Part shown: one piece after another, positions 8,317-17,166 of the stretch
Layout: each line of letters begins with the position of its first letter
Position numbering within the stretch: position 1 is the first letter of the stretch
Assembly (NCBI GenBank): GCA_964595625.1
Contig: CAZQQU010000002.1
Span: 186,001-250,000 of the forward strand
Source: CAZQQU01 sp964595625
GTDB taxonomy: Bacteria; Bacteroidota; Bacteroidia; Flavobacteriales; Flavobacteriaceae
DNA length: 64,000 bases
Direction: 5' to 3'
The notes under the pieces: model-generated
What the model saw: the letters and a program-made list of their open reading frames with translations, nothing else
Told to the model about the DNA's origin: nothing
Database searches by the model: none
Made by a program: the position numbers and the translations under genes

Positions 8317-8705
8317 TTATTGACATCCATTCTCAGAGCCATAGCGCTTAGTGGTAATATTCCACTCCTCACATCCAAGCCCAACAATAGATTTGTACTT
8401 ACGTGACCAAACTCGTATGGGCAAACTTGACTGCGTCATGGTTCCCTTACACCGTTTGTAGTGGGCTTCCGACCGGATGAGGTTTCAAACTAACCTTTTT
8501 TTTATTGGTGGTGATCCGCTTGATTTATATCTCGTATTAAACTTAGATCAGTGGTTTTTAAGTATGTTAACTTAGGTGAGGTTGGGTTATTTAATTGTTT
8601 ATTATTTGGGGTAGTAGTGATTTTCTTTAATCAGAATTTTTATATCAAAGAGTCCTCTTGAATAGCCTTTGTAAAAATTGTATAAAACGTATAAATATTT
8701 CCAAA
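8317..8705. other. Gene-poor stretch with possible decayed minus-strand ORF
   Basis: There is no convincing gene here. Between about 8320 and 8495 base composition is less AT-rich than normal spacer. The minus strand can be read for about 50 codons without a stop (ending about 8318; it includes SEAHYKRCKGT and RVWSRKYKSIVGLGCEEWN), but it has no clear family match. A short inverted repeat agtgg...ccact lies at 8350-8366. The rest, 8500-8705, is AT-rich spacer. It may be an old mobile or repeat remnant; I cannot name it. Confidence 0.3.
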
Positions 8706-8713
8706 TAAATTTG
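8706..8713 (+). promoter_or_regulatory. TAnnTTTG promoter box (TAAATTTG) of the radical SAM gene
   Basis: TAAATTTG lies 46 bases before ATG 8759. Its position argues against the upstream in-frame start at 8678, which would precede the promoter. Confidence 0.45.
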
Positions 8714-8758
8714 GAAATATTCCATATGCATTTTACTTTTGAAGAAAAACCTACTCTC

Positions 8759-9847
8759 ATGGAAAAGCCAATACGAGGTAGAGGTGCCCAACACCAAGCC
8801 GTTAATAACTACTTGGAGCATCATTACGAAGTACTTGACGATTATTTAAATCACTGTGCAATTTCAGGCGAAGAAGCCGACTCAAATCGTACCGAATTTA
8901 TTACGGTTTTCCCAAAAACGATTGTAAATACGGTAAAAAGTCCGGATGTAAGCATGGGCTATTCGCTCAATCCTTACCAAGGGTGTGAGCATGGATGTGT
9001 GTATTGTTACGCCCGAAATTCTCATGAATATTGGGGATATAATGCCGGGTTGGATTTTGAAAGAAAAATATTGATTAAGAAAAATGCGCCTAAACTGTTA
9101 GAAAAATTTCTTTTAAATAAAAACTGGACGGCTTATCCCATAGTGCTTTCAGGAAACACCGATTGTTATCAGCCTATCGAACGAAAAGAAAAACTCACCC
9201 GGCAATTGCTTCAGCTGTTTTTAAAGTTCAAACATCCGGTGGGTATTATTACTAAAAATGCTTTGATACTTCGAGATCTTGATATTTTGCAAGAACTGGC
9301 ACAACACCAACTCATCCATGTTTCTATATCACTCAACTCCCTCGATGAATCGCTCCGCCGGAAGTTAGAACCCAGAACAGCTTCAGTGAAAATGCGATTG
9401 CAAGCAATCGAAACGCTTGCTACGGCCGGTATTCCGGTAAATGTGATGGTAGCCCCGGTTATTCCCGGGCTGAACAGTCACGAAATATTACCTGTGGTAC
9501 GAGCAGTAACCGAGCGAGGAGCTTTATCTATTGGTCATACTGTAGTGCGCCTCAATGGAAAAATAGGAGAGGTGTTTACGGAGTGGATTCGGCGAACTAT
9601 GCCCGATAGAGCCGATAAAGTACTTCATCAAATTGCCGATTGTCATGGGGGTCAACTCAACGACTCCCGTTTTGGACAGCGTATGCGGGGTGAAGGCAAC
9701 ATCGCGGCACAAATTCAACGGCAGGTTGAAATAGCTCGAAATAAATATTTAAAAAACAAGACTATTACCGAATTAAACACCACCCAGTATCCCATAGAAA
9801 GAGCCCGCATATTACGGGCTTCCCATGGGCAACTAGAGTTATTTTGA
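8759..9847 (+). CDS. PA0069-family (SplB-like) radical SAM protein
   Basis: The radical SAM cluster motif CEHGCVYC is present (Cys76, Cys80, Cys83 counted from ATG 8759), followed by ARNSHEY, as in the PA0069/SplB-like family. The domain continues with PIVLSGNTDCYQPIERK, ITKNALILRDLDIL and a C-terminal basic region. The substrate is unknown; spore photoproduct lyase activity is not implied. I chose ATG 8759 (MEKPIRGRGAQ) because family members begin near the 'GRGA' motif and a TAnnTTTG box lies at 8706; ATG 8726 is possible, and the longest frame opens at 8678. The gene stands alone and converges with the M48 peptidase gene, three bases between stops. Confidence 0.85.
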   Translation: MEKPIRGRGAQHQAVNNYLEHHYEVLDDYLNHCAISGEEADSNRTEFITVFPKTIVNTVKSPDVSMGYSLNPYQGCEHGCVYCYARNSHEYWGYNAGLDFERKILIKKNAPKLLEKFLLNKNWTAYPIVLSGNTDCYQPIERKEKLTRQLLQLFLKFKHPVGIITKNALILRDLDILQELAQHQLIHVSISLNSLDESLRRKLEPRTASVKMRLQAIETLATAGIPVNVMVAPVIPGLNSHEILPVVRAVTERGALSIGHTVVRLNGKIGEVFTEWIRRTMPDRADKVLHQIADCHGGQLNDSRFGQRMRGEGNIAAQIQRQVEIARNKYLKNKTITELNTTQYPIERARILRASHGQLELF

Positions 9848-9850
9848 AGG

Positions 9851-10627
9851 TTATTGGTTTCGGTAATTTTCGATGGCTTCTTGGATTCTTTCGATGCGAT
9901 TATCGGGATCCGGATGGGTGCTTTGAAATTCGGGGATGCGATGGGGACCAGCGGCGGCTTTTAAAATTTCCATGACACCGATGAGCTCGTAGGGATCGTA
10001 ACCGGCATCCATCATAAAACGTACCCCTAATTCGTCGCTCTCCAGTTCGTCACCCCGGCCGTTACGCAGCAAGGTATTTTGACCGATACCGGCTACTAGG
10101 TTACCGGCATCTGCACCGACGGAAGCTCCGGTAGCTACAGTTTGCCAAAACTCACTTTCGGCAATCCGCTCGGCCGCATGTCGGCCCAGTACGTGACCTA
10201 TCTCATGACCTAATACGCCGGCCAATTGGTCTTCGTTTTCCAATTGTGAAAATAGCGCATAGGTGATAAAAATCTGCCCACCCGGTAAGGCAAAGGCGTT
10301 GATAGTTTCAGTATCGGCTAGTAGGTGAAACTCATATTGATAGGGAGTATCCTTAGCCATACTGCTTTGTACTAATTTATTTCCTACTTGCATCACATAA
10401 TTTCGGGCAGCTTGGTCATAATGAACCCCTCCATGTTGTTGGGCTATTTCTGGGGCACTTTGTAGACCGATAGCGATTTCTTCATCCACGCTCAGCGCAA
10501 TGGCCTGCTTTTTTCCCGTATAGGGATTGACTTCGGTTTTAGAGCATTTTTGGAAGTAGGCAAAAGCAACGATTAGCAAACCTAACAAGATTCGTGTTTT
10601 CCAGCTTTTTAAATTCATACCCGGCAT
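9851..10627 (-). CDS. M48-family metallopeptidase, membrane-tethered
   Basis: This 258-residue protein has an N-terminal membrane/signal segment (residues about 13-27, followed by a cysteine) and the zinc motif HEIGH near residue 140, with the third ligand in ELESDELGVRFM. The pattern FALPGGQIFI before the zinc site is typical of BepA/LoiP-like M48 proteases, which clear misassembled envelope proteins. Its ATG overlaps the TAA of the VanY-like gene by one base (TAATG), so translation is coupled; ATG 10618 is an alternative start. It is the last gene of a four-gene minus-strand run. Confidence 0.9.
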   Translation of the reverse strand: MPGMNLKSWKTRILLGLLIVAFAYFQKCSKTEVNPYTGKKQAIALSVDEEIAIGLQSAPEIAQQHGGVHYDQAARNYVMQVGNKLVQSSMAKDTPYQYEFHLLADTETINAFALPGGQIFITYALFSQLENEDQLAGVLGHEIGHVLGRHAAERIAESEFWQTVATGASVGADAGNLVAGIGQNTLLRNGRGDELESDELGVRFMMDAGYDPYELIGVMEILKAAAGPHRIPEFQSTHPDPDNRIERIQEAIENYRNQ

Positions 10628-11367
10628 TATTTAGGTAGTAGTGCATGATTGATGTCTAAGATATGTTCTTTTTTGTAATTTTCGATAAATTTTTCTGAAA
10701 AATAATCACAACCAAAAATCTCCTGATTTTTAATGATTTTTGCTAAGTCGAGTTTTAAATAAGCTTCTAACATGGGCAGAGCCAAGGGCTTATAGCTATA
10801 ATGCCAAGGCTCGTAATAAAAACCTTTCCGCTCAGCTTGGTCCGTATAGACTTGGTAAAATCCATATTTTTCAGCCTCTGATAATAACCACTTATGCAAC
10901 GGATAAAAGACGCCATGAGCCGAAAAATGTTGCGCTTGTAACACGTCTTTGGGGGGTGTTGGCACCTGTTGAATTATATCGATATCAGTACCCCAGTGAT
11001 GCCGAGAAGTTCCGGGTATGGTTGAGTATTCAATGATTTTTTGAATGGCTTCTTCGGGAGAGATTCCCGCGTTAGTATGTTGGATGTACTTGCGATTCCA
11101 AATTTGCTGTTGCCGTTGATAATTGCGATAGGCCGATACCATTTGAATGTTTATTTGATCAGCGGCCGCCGCCTTTTGCATGGCCTCAAAAGCTTGCATG
11201 GCTTCGTCCATCAATTGAAATGCATGGCCGACTAAGCGGTGGTTGCCTTTTCCGGTCAACATATTTTCAGAAAATTCTATTTGCTTTCGCGAAAGCGAAA
11301 AAGACGGTAATACGGTAATTGCCGCTGTGGCTAACCCCAATTTTTTAATAAAACTTCTCCGTTTCAT
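10627..11367 (-). CDS. VanY-family D-alanyl-D-alanine carboxypeptidase, exported
   Basis: This 246-residue protein begins MKRRSFIKKLGLATAA, a twin-arginine-type export signal. The VanY/peptidase M15 fold shows the substrate motif VSAYRNYQRQQQIW, the zinc ligands in SRHHWGTDIDI and the final EPWHYSY. It should trim peptidoglycan stem peptides in the periplasm. It overlaps the upstream GNAT gene by four bases (ATGA) and the downstream M48 gene by one base. The pairing with an M48 protease points to an envelope maintenance unit. Confidence 0.88.
   Translation of the reverse strand: MKRRSFIKKLGLATAAITVLPSFSLSRKQIEFSENMLTGKGNHRLVGHAFQLMDEAMQAFEAMQKAAAADQINIQMVSAYRNYQRQQQIWNRKYIQHTNAGISPEEAIQKIIEYSTIPGTSRHHWGTDIDIIQQVPTPPKDVLQAQHFSAHGVFYPLHKWLLSEAEKYGFYQVYTDQAERKGFYYEPWHYSYKPLALPMLEAYLKLDLAKIIKNQEIFGCDYFSEKFIENYKKEHILDINHALLPK
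11283..11296. repeat. Palindrome gctttcgcgaaagc inside the VanY-like gene
   Basis: A perfect 14-base palindrome lies in the N-terminal coding part of the VanY-like gene. It resembles, but is not identical to, the dispersed 14-mer at 13631, 17894 and 61053. Confidence 0.6.
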
Positions 11368-11810
11368 AAGCCCGTTTTATACATGACATAATGAGGCCCG
11401 ACTCCTTCAATAACAAACTCATCACCTTGGATGAGGTAGCCAAATCGGGCATAAAAATTTTTGGCGGAGGTACGTGCATTACACCAAATCAAAGGGTAGT
11501 GATTCTCATGGGCATATTGCTCACAGGCCTCCAAAAGTTTTTTTCCCAACCCCAAACCTTGACAATGGTTGAGGACTGCCATTCCCCGAAGTTGTAATTG
11601 TTTCCCCGGAAAATAAGAATGGTTGTTGGCAAGCAAAGTTACCACACCCACTAGATTTTGATCCAAAAATACTCCAAAATGCACAGTGGTAAGTAGGCTA
11701 TCGCCCTCAAAAACACAGCTGGATACAGGCAGTCCCGGACGCAATACCGGCTGCCTTACAACCTGCGTTTGAACGGCCGAGATACGTGAAACAGAAATCA
11801 TATCAGGCAA
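11364..11810 (-). CDS. GNAT-family N-acetyltransferase
   Basis: This 148-residue protein has the acetyl-CoA binding motif of GNAT enzymes, QLRGMAVLNHCQGLGLGKKLLEA (positions about 73-95), and the C-terminal NARTSAKNFYARFGY segment. The substrate is unknown. It overlaps the upstream small GNAT gene by eight bases and the downstream VanY-like gene by four. ATG 11801 (MISVSR) is an alternative start. Confidence 0.85.
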   Translation of the reverse strand: MPDMISVSRISAVQTQVVRQPVLRPGLPVSSCVFEGDSLLTTVHFGVFLDQNLVGVVTLLANNHSYFPGKQLQLRGMAVLNHCQGLGLGKKLLEACEQYAHENHYPLIWCNARTSAKNFYARFGYLIQGDEFVIEGVGPHYVMYKTGL

Positions 11811-12093
11811 TAATATCTTGGTATTGGTCTTGGTTTCTAGTAAATCGCGCTTTCACAAACGGGCAGAGTGCCAGTACTTTGATTTGGTTGTTCCGGGCAT
11901 AATCGGTTAAAGCAGCCAATAGGGTATCCCCCAATCCTTGCCCCTTGTAATCGGGAGAAACCTCGGTATGACTGGCGATTATTTTGTGGGGACCGGCGAT
12001 GGAATATTCCATACGACCTATTTCTCGATCGGAATGGTACAAGCTAAATGCGCCTTGGCTGTCTGTTTTGGTATGTTGGATAGTAAATTCCAT
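11803..12093 (-). CDS. Small GNAT-like acetyltransferase (COG2388 type)
   Basis: This 96-residue protein matches the short YjdJ/COG2388 acetyltransferases: GRMEYSI, then HTEVSPDYKGQGLGDTLL with the acetyl-CoA loop, then ALCPFVKARF near the C-terminus. Such proteins are about 90-100 residues and of unknown substrate. It is the first gene of the overlapping run ending with the M48 peptidase and diverges from the RidA-family gene. Confidence 0.85.
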   Translation of the reverse strand: MEFTIQHTKTDSQGAFSLYHSDREIGRMEYSIAGPHKIIASHTEVSPDYKGQGLGDTLLAALTDYARNNQIKVLALCPFVKARFTRNQDQYQDIIA

Positions 12094-12161
12094 GGGCTTT
12101 GATTTTTATACCGTTAAGATAGTAAAAATTGGTGTACCTATGAAGTATAAATGGAAATACG

Positions 12162-12169
12162 TACCTTTG
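12162..12169 (+). promoter_or_regulatory. TAnnTTTG promoter box (TACCTTTG) of the RidA-family gene
   Basis: TACCTTTG lies 16 bases before ATG 12185, which supports that start over the longer in-frame opening at 11984. Confidence 0.65.
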
Positions 12170-12184
12170 AAAACAAAAATAGAT

Positions 12185-12604
12185 ATGTCTCAATCAGGAA
12201 AATTAGTAAGTGGTAAAGCCACACCGCGAGGTAAATTTCCTCATGTTAAGCGGGTGGGCGACTTCATATTTGTGTCAGGTACGAGCTCCCGACTTCCAGA
12301 CAATTCAATCGCTGGAGCTGAAGTAGTGGATGCCATGGGAACCCTGCACTTAGATATCGAGAAACAAACTCGGGCAGTTATTGAAAACATACGAGATTAT
12401 TTGGCTGAAGAAGGTGCGGGTTTAGAAGATATAGTAGATGTTACCACCTTTTTAGTATCTATGAACGACTTTGGCGGATACAACCGAGTGTATGGCGAGT
12501 ATTTTGATTACCAAGGCCCTACACGTACCACCGTAGCTGTTCACCAATTACCTCATCCTCATTTATTGATTGAAATCAAAGTTATGGCCTACAAGCCGCT
12601 GTAA
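12185..12604 (+). CDS. RidA-family protein, 2-aminomuconate deaminase-like
   Basis: This 139-residue protein starts MSQSGKLVSGKATPRGKFPH and has the core VKRVGDFIFVSGTSSR, IAGAEVVDAMG, TFLVSMNDFGGYNRVYGEYF and the end HQLPHPHLLIEIKVMAYK. These fit the aminomuconate deaminase branch of the YjgF/YER057c/UK114 (RidA) family rather than generic RidA. The branch acts in tryptophan/3-hydroxyanthranilate breakdown, but no other gene of that pathway is in the window. ATG 12185 is chosen because the promoter box ends at 12169. Confidence 0.85.
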   Translation: MSQSGKLVSGKATPRGKFPHVKRVGDFIFVSGTSSRLPDNSIAGAEVVDAMGTLHLDIEKQTRAVIENIRDYLAEEGAGLEDIVDVTTFLVSMNDFGGYNRVYGEYFDYQGPTRTTVAVHQLPHPHLLIEIKVMAYKPL

Positions 12605-12746
12605 GAAAATTACTTCCCATTTCTAAATAATCAGCTGGTTAATAGGTAAACTCGGGTAGAACGAGACCGACTAATGGTACTTAGTGGCAGGGGTATTATT
12701 TTTTTTAAAACCCACCGATTAAAATTTCATATATTCTTATAAATGT

Positions 12747-12754
12747 TATATTTG
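12747..12754 (+). promoter_or_regulatory. TAnnTTTG promoter box (TATATTTG) of the thioredoxin-like gene
   Basis: TATATTTG lies 23 bases before ATG 12777. Confidence 0.6.
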
Positions 12755-12776
12755 TGATTATTAAAGCACTATAACG

Positions 12777-13073
12777 ATGTCAAAGTTTGGCGAATTAATT
12801 GATACTCAGGTACCGGTTTTACTACATTTTTATTCCAACCAGAATACGGCTTCCCAGGGGATGGGAGAAGTACTCCGGGACGTTGCAGCCAACTTGGGCG
12901 ATCAAGCGCGGGTAATAAAAATAGATGTAGATAAAAATAAAGAACTAGCCGAAGCCTTACGAATTAAAACCCTTCCTACCTTGATGATCTACAAACAAGG
13001 AGAGATGAAATGGCGCCAAAGCGGGGATCAGGACGCCTCTACCTTGGTTGGATTGGTCTCTGAATACGCTTAA
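12777..13073 (+). CDS. Thioredoxin-fold protein lacking the CxxC active site
   Basis: This 98-residue protein aligns by eye along a whole thioredoxin: VPVLLHFYSNQ, VIKIDVDKNKELAEALRIKTLPTLMIYKQGE and the final helix. The cis-proline region TLPT is kept, but the WCGPC site reads Q-N-T-A-S (residues 22-26), so it has no redox cysteines. It should be a binding or scaffold version of the fold. Its stop codon overlaps the stop of the convergent polysaccharide deacetylase gene (shared TTAA at 13070-13073). Confidence 0.85.
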   Translation: MSKFGELIDTQVPVLLHFYSNQNTASQGMGEVLRDVAANLGDQARVIKIDVDKNKELAEALRIKTLPTLMIYKQGEMKWRQSGDQDASTLVGLVSEYA

Positions 13074-13720
13074 TCCAAAGCACAAATCGCCATCTTTTTT
13101 TGAGACAAATAGGCTAAGACTTGAGGCAATACATAACGCAATTTTTCTTGGGCTTTGACACTGTCGTGAAAAACGATTATACTTCCATTTTGAATGTTTT
13201 TAAGAACGTTTTCCAATGATTTTTGAGGGGAAGTGTCTGGATCAAAATCGGCACTTAGTATTTCCCACATGATAATTTTATAACCTAATTTCCGCAGGGC
13301 GGTAGCGTGTTTGGTAGGTAATTTCCCGTAAGGGGGACGAAACAAAGGCGGATGTTGATTTACATAAGTATCTATGACTTGCTGAGCTTGTCTCGTGTTA
13401 TTTACATAGTCTTTTACCGTATGTTGTTGGGCGTTAAGATGGTGGTGAGTATGGTTACCTATGCGGTGGCCTTCAGAGATAATTTGATTAAAAATTTCGG
13501 GGTGAGCTTCGATGTTCTTTCCGATACAAAAGAAAGTGGCTTGGCCTTGAAATTGTTTTAATTGTTCCAATACCCAAGGCGTTACTTCCGGAATGGGGCC
13601 GTCGTCGAAAGTGAGGTACACTTGTTTTTTTTTTCGCGTAAGCGACCATACCCTATGGGGAAAAAACAATTTTATCCAAAAGGGTATTTTAACCAAATAG
13701 GCAGGCAGCATCTTACTCAA
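13070..13720 (-). CDS. Polysaccharide deacetylase (NodB/CE4 family)
   Basis: This 216-residue protein has all main CE4 motifs: TFDDGP (catalytic Asp and metal Asp), the metal ligands in NHTHHH, RPPYG, SADFD-like WEILSADFD and the late IVFHDS. It removes acyl groups from N-acetylated glycans, probably peptidoglycan or an envelope polysaccharide. A hydrophobic N-terminal stretch may anchor it. It overlaps the upstream DUF2723 gene by eight bases, so the two are translationally coupled. Confidence 0.93.
   Translation of the reverse strand: MSKMLPAYLVKIPFWIKLFFPHRVWSLTRKKKQVYLTFDDGPIPEVTPWVLEQLKQFQGQATFFCIGKNIEAHPEIFNQIISEGHRIGNHTHHHLNAQQHTVKDYVNNTRQAQQVIDTYVNQHPPLFRPPYGKLPTKHATALRKLGYKIIMWEILSADFDPDTSPQKSLENVLKNIQNGSIIVFHDSVKAQEKLRYVLPQVLAYLSQKKMAICALD
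13631..13644. repeat. Dispersed 14-mer ttttcgcgtaagcg, copy 1
   Basis: This 14-base sequence is inside the polysaccharide deacetylase gene. The identical sequence occurs at 61053-61066 and, in the reverse orientation, at 17894-17907. Confidence 0.7.
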
Positions 13721-16700
13721 TATTATTCAGCGAATCTAGTATGCGAATAAAAGTTTCTTCATCCATATTTTCCAAGCCTTCAAAAATATTTAAGGAGTCT
13801 TCCATAACCGGATCATCGGTTTCAAATTCTTCATCTTCACTATAGAAATACTCAAATTTTTTCAAGTAGGAATTAAACTTTTCGGCTTCGGCACGTAATA
13901 ATTCTTCGTTTTCACTATAAAATAAGGTGCCTACCAAGCTGCGGTACCGTTCAATATCCATATAAATAGTTTCTAAATACCGGCTTTGTAAGCTGTACGA
14001 AAAAGTGGCGTAGTATTCCAGTTTCTCTTGGTATTTTTTAGCTACTTGTTGGTACAAGTCGGTGGCTTTTTGGTGTTTTCCAACTTGATAATAGCCGGTG
14101 ATATAGGGCTCCAATAAGGTATAGTAACCATAATACTCTACCGGCATATGCTCCATGGCCAAATCGAGTATATCTTCGGCTTGCTGTTTTTTACCTTCTT
14201 GTAGGAGTTGTTCGGCCAAACGGGCTAAATTGCTCCGGTAGCTGATGGAGTTTTTGCGGGTTTCGGGGTCGTGGTAAATGTCGGGACTTCCCGAATTACC
14301 CCAGTCCCAGTTCATGACAATCCGGTACATTTTTTCGCTGTCGATCCGACCCATGTCCAGCAGGGAGCCGCCTCGAGGGGTATGTATCGGCACCAGTTTG
14401 TAGGCCAAACCTTCCAGTTGTAAATAATCTTTCATCCATAAATATTCCTCATCCCGATCCGAGCCACCACTAAAATAAATAGGTCTTTCCCAGTTATTAT
14501 TAGCCAAAAGATCGAGCATTAAGATGGTGTTTTTGTACAACACATCACTTTTTAGTTCGATATCAATATATTCGACAATCAGATCAGCGTCTTTGGGATC
14601 CACAATACCGTTGCGAAGCACGGCTTCTTTATCTACTGGAATACGAATGTTTTTAGAAGGAAAAGTATGTACTTTCAGACCACTTCTAAACTCAACCTGG
14701 AGACGCGGATCGTCGTTGGCTACCCAATCCATCCAATCTTTAATCAGTATAACTTCGTCGCCTTCAATTTGTGGATGTTTCACAATGGCGTCTCGTGTAC
14801 CATGGCGGTATTGTTTATGTTCTAACTGAGAAGGAATCGGGGCACTTTTAAAAGCGGCTTTTTTCATATCGTCTATGTACCAGTCAGTCATAAACAAACT
14901 AGTATTAATAGGTCGAACATCGGTACGGTAGCCTTCGATACCTTGGGCGTACCAAATTGCAAAGGTATCGTTGTCACCGATGGTATAGATAATTCCATTT
15001 TCATCGACGGAGTCTAAGTACTTTTTAGCCATGGCTCGAGCAGTAAAGCGGCCGGACCGATCGTGGTCGTCCCAGTTTTGGGTCGCTAATAAAAGAGGGG
15101 AAGCGATGAGTGAGACTACAAAAATTATCGGGATGGCCATTTTGGGTTGCAGGTATTTTTTTACCCAATCGTAAAGTGCTAATACACCCATTCCCACCCA
15201 CATAGCAAACACGTAGAAGGAGCCTACTAAGGCGTAATCTCTTTCACGAGGTTCGTAGATTCTTTCGTTGAGATACACTTTTAAAGCCAAGCCGGTAAAT
15301 AAGAAAAATACCATCAGTATCCAAAAACTACTTTTGTCTTTGTTGTAGTGAAAAACCATCCCTAATAATCCTAAAATCAGGGGTAAGAAAAAGTAGGTGT
15401 TTCGGGCTTTGTTGTTAAGCATATCCGAAGGAAGATTGGTTTGAGGACCTAAGAACATTTCGTCCACCGGTTTGATACCGCTAATCCAGTTGCCATCAAA
15501 GATATCGCCTCGGTATTGGTTGTCATTTTGTCTTCCGGCAAAATTCCACATAAAATACCTAAAGTACATGGTACCAAATTGGTACTGAACCATATAGCGT
15601 AAGTTATCGCTAAAACTAGGTTTTTTAACTTCTAAATAACTGCTGTACTGCGATAGAAATTGGTGGTAATCCCGGCTATCAATCATCCCTCGGGCATAGG
15701 CTTCTCGGAATGCATTTACTTCATCCTTTAATTCTTGAATGTTAGCATATTGAGGCTTGATAGAAAAGTCCAGTCCGCCAATAAAAGTGATGTAATTCGC
15801 AGCGTGCTCTTGGCTCCACATACGCGGCAGAAAGGTTTTATGGCGGTTATCGTAGTTGTGAATCGCATCTTTATATTGGTTGATGATGACGTACTTGCCG
15901 GTGGTATAATCCCTTTCGTAATTAGGTTTATCGTCCCGGTAGGGGTCGTTTCGATCCACTTCAGCGTATATTTCGGTAAATTGAGGACCGTATAAAAGAG
16001 GATTGTGCCCGTATTGTTCACGGTTGTAGTAAGCCAAAAGTTCTCGGGCGTCACTGGGGCGGTTTTCGTTGATTACAGTTCCGGCATTGGCGCGTATGGG
16101 CAACATCAGCCAACTAGAAAACCCGATGAATACGTATAATAGGCAAAGTACAAAGGTGTTGGCAGTGATTTTTTGTTTTTTTTGTGTGTATCTGATCAGC
16201 CCCACAAATAAGCAGATTATAAACAAAGCAGCGATGATAGTACCGCTGTTAAAAGGCATACCTAGAGAATTGACAAAAAACAGTTCAGAAGCCGAAAAGA
16301 GACGCATCGTGCCGGGACCGAAAAACAAAAAGACAAAGAGAAGAATTCCAACGGCCACCAAATGGGCTATAATGAAATTTTTCGGTGTTATTTTAGGTGT
16401 AGTTTTGAAGTAATACAGCAGTACGATAGCCGGTATGGTAAGCAATCCCATAAAATGCACTCCGAAAGAAAGTCCGATAACAAAGGAAATCAATATGAGC
16501 CATCTGTGACCGCGAGGTTGGTGAAAATCGTTCATCCAGCGCAGGGCCAAATAAAATAGCACAGCCATAATACAACTAGCCATAGCATATACTTCGGCTT
16601 CTACCGCACTGAACCAAAAACTATCGGTAAAGGTAAAGGTGAGGGCACCAATAGCTGCTGCAGCTAGGGTCAAAATACTGTGTGTGGTAGTAAATTCAGC

Positions 16701-17030
16701 GGTTTTTTCAAAAACAAAACGAAGAATCAGGGTCATGGACCAGAACATAAATAGTATGGTAAAGGCACTGGCAAAAACCGACATCAGATTAACCATATAG
16801 GCAATTTGGGTAACATCGGTGGCAAAAATGGAGAAAAAGGCACCCATGATTTGATACAGGGGAGCTCCCGGTGGATGGCCTACTTCTAAATTGGAAGAAG
16901 TGGTTATGTATTCCCCACAATCCCAGTAACTAGCTGTAGGTTCTACGGTTAACCAGTAGGTGGTTAACGCAACAAAAAAAACAAACCATCCTAAATAGGT
17001 ATTCCACCTTGAAAAGCTATATGCTACCAT
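13713..17030 (-). CDS. DUF2723 (TMEM260-like) membrane protein, probable protein O-mannosyltransferase-type
   Basis: This 1105-residue protein has about ten or more membrane helices in its first 600 residues and a soluble C-terminal part with TPR-like repeats (LLQEGKKQQAEDILDLAMEH, QVGKHQKATDLYQQVAKKY). The N-terminal acidic motif YWDCGEYITTSSNLEVGHPPGAPL (residues about 34-57) is diagnostic for DUF2723/TMEM260. The human homologue is an O-mannosyltransferase; Bacteroidota members are probably inner-membrane glycosyltransferases that use lipid-linked sugars, with the catalytic loop in the periplasm. It overlaps the downstream deacetylase gene, which points to joint work on envelope glycans. 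The acceptor is unknown. Confidence 0.85.
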   Translation of the reverse strand: MVAYSFSRWNTYLGWFVFFVALTTYWLTVEPTASYWDCGEYITTSSNLEVGHPPGAPLYQIMGAFFSIFATDVTQIAYMVNLMSVFASAFTILFMFWSMTLILRFVFEKTAEFTTTHSILTLAAAAIGALTFTFTDSFWFSAVEAEVYAMASCIMAVLFYLALRWMNDFHQPRGHRWLILISFVIGLSFGVHFMGLLTIPAIVLLYYFKTTPKITPKNFIIAHLVAVGILLFVFLFFGPGTMRLFSASELFFVNSLGMPFNSGTIIAALFIICLFVGLIRYTQKKQKITANTFVLCLLYVFIGFSSWLMLPIRANAGTVINENRPSDARELLAYYNREQYGHNPLLYGPQFTEIYAEVDRNDPYRDDKPNYERDYTTGKYVIINQYKDAIHNYDNRHKTFLPRMWSQEHAANYITFIGGLDFSIKPQYANIQELKDEVNAFREAYARGMIDSRDYHQFLSQYSSYLEVKKPSFSDNLRYMVQYQFGTMYFRYFMWNFAGRQNDNQYRGDIFDGNWISGIKPVDEMFLGPQTNLPSDMLNNKARNTYFFLPLILGLLGMVFHYNKDKSSFWILMVFFLFTGLALKVYLNERIYEPRERDYALVGSFYVFAMWVGMGVLALYDWVKKYLQPKMAIPIIFVVSLIASPLLLATQNWDDHDRSGRFTARAMAKKYLDSVDENGIIYTIGDNDTFAIWYAQGIEGYRTDVRPINTSLFMTDWYIDDMKKAAFKSAPIPSQLEHKQYRHGTRDAIVKHPQIEGDEVILIKDWMDWVANDDPRLQVEFRSGLKVHTFPSKNIRIPVDKEAVLRNGIVDPKDADLIVEYIDIELKSDVLYKNTILMLDLLANNNWERPIYFSGGSDRDEEYLWMKDYLQLEGLAYKLVPIHTPRGGSLLDMGRIDSEKMYRIVMNWDWGNSGSPDIYHDPETRKNSISYRSNLARLAEQLLQEGKKQQAEDILDLAMEHMPVEYYGYYTLLEPYITGYYQVGKHQKATDLYQQVAKKYQEKLEYYATFSYSLQSRYLETIYMDIERYRSLVGTLFYSENEELLRAEAEKFNSYLKKFEYFYSEDEEFETDDPVMEDSLNIFEGLENMDEETFIRILDSLNNIE

Positions 17031-17166
17031 AAATCTGTTGTTTAGTTGCGAAAATAAGGATAAAATATGTAAGTATAATCCTTAGGAAGCCGATAAATTA
17101 AATTTTAAGAATTTGTTTTATGAAGAATTTTTGAATCAAATTGTTTGCATAAGCAAAAGTTTGTAT

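Noticed and set aside
8678..8758. Upstream extension of the radical SAM gene from 8678
   Set aside because: It would start before the TAAATTTG promoter box, and the added residues are AT-rich noise.
11984..12184. RidA gene start at 11984
   Set aside because: The promoter box ends at 12169 and the RidA domain starts after ATG 12185.
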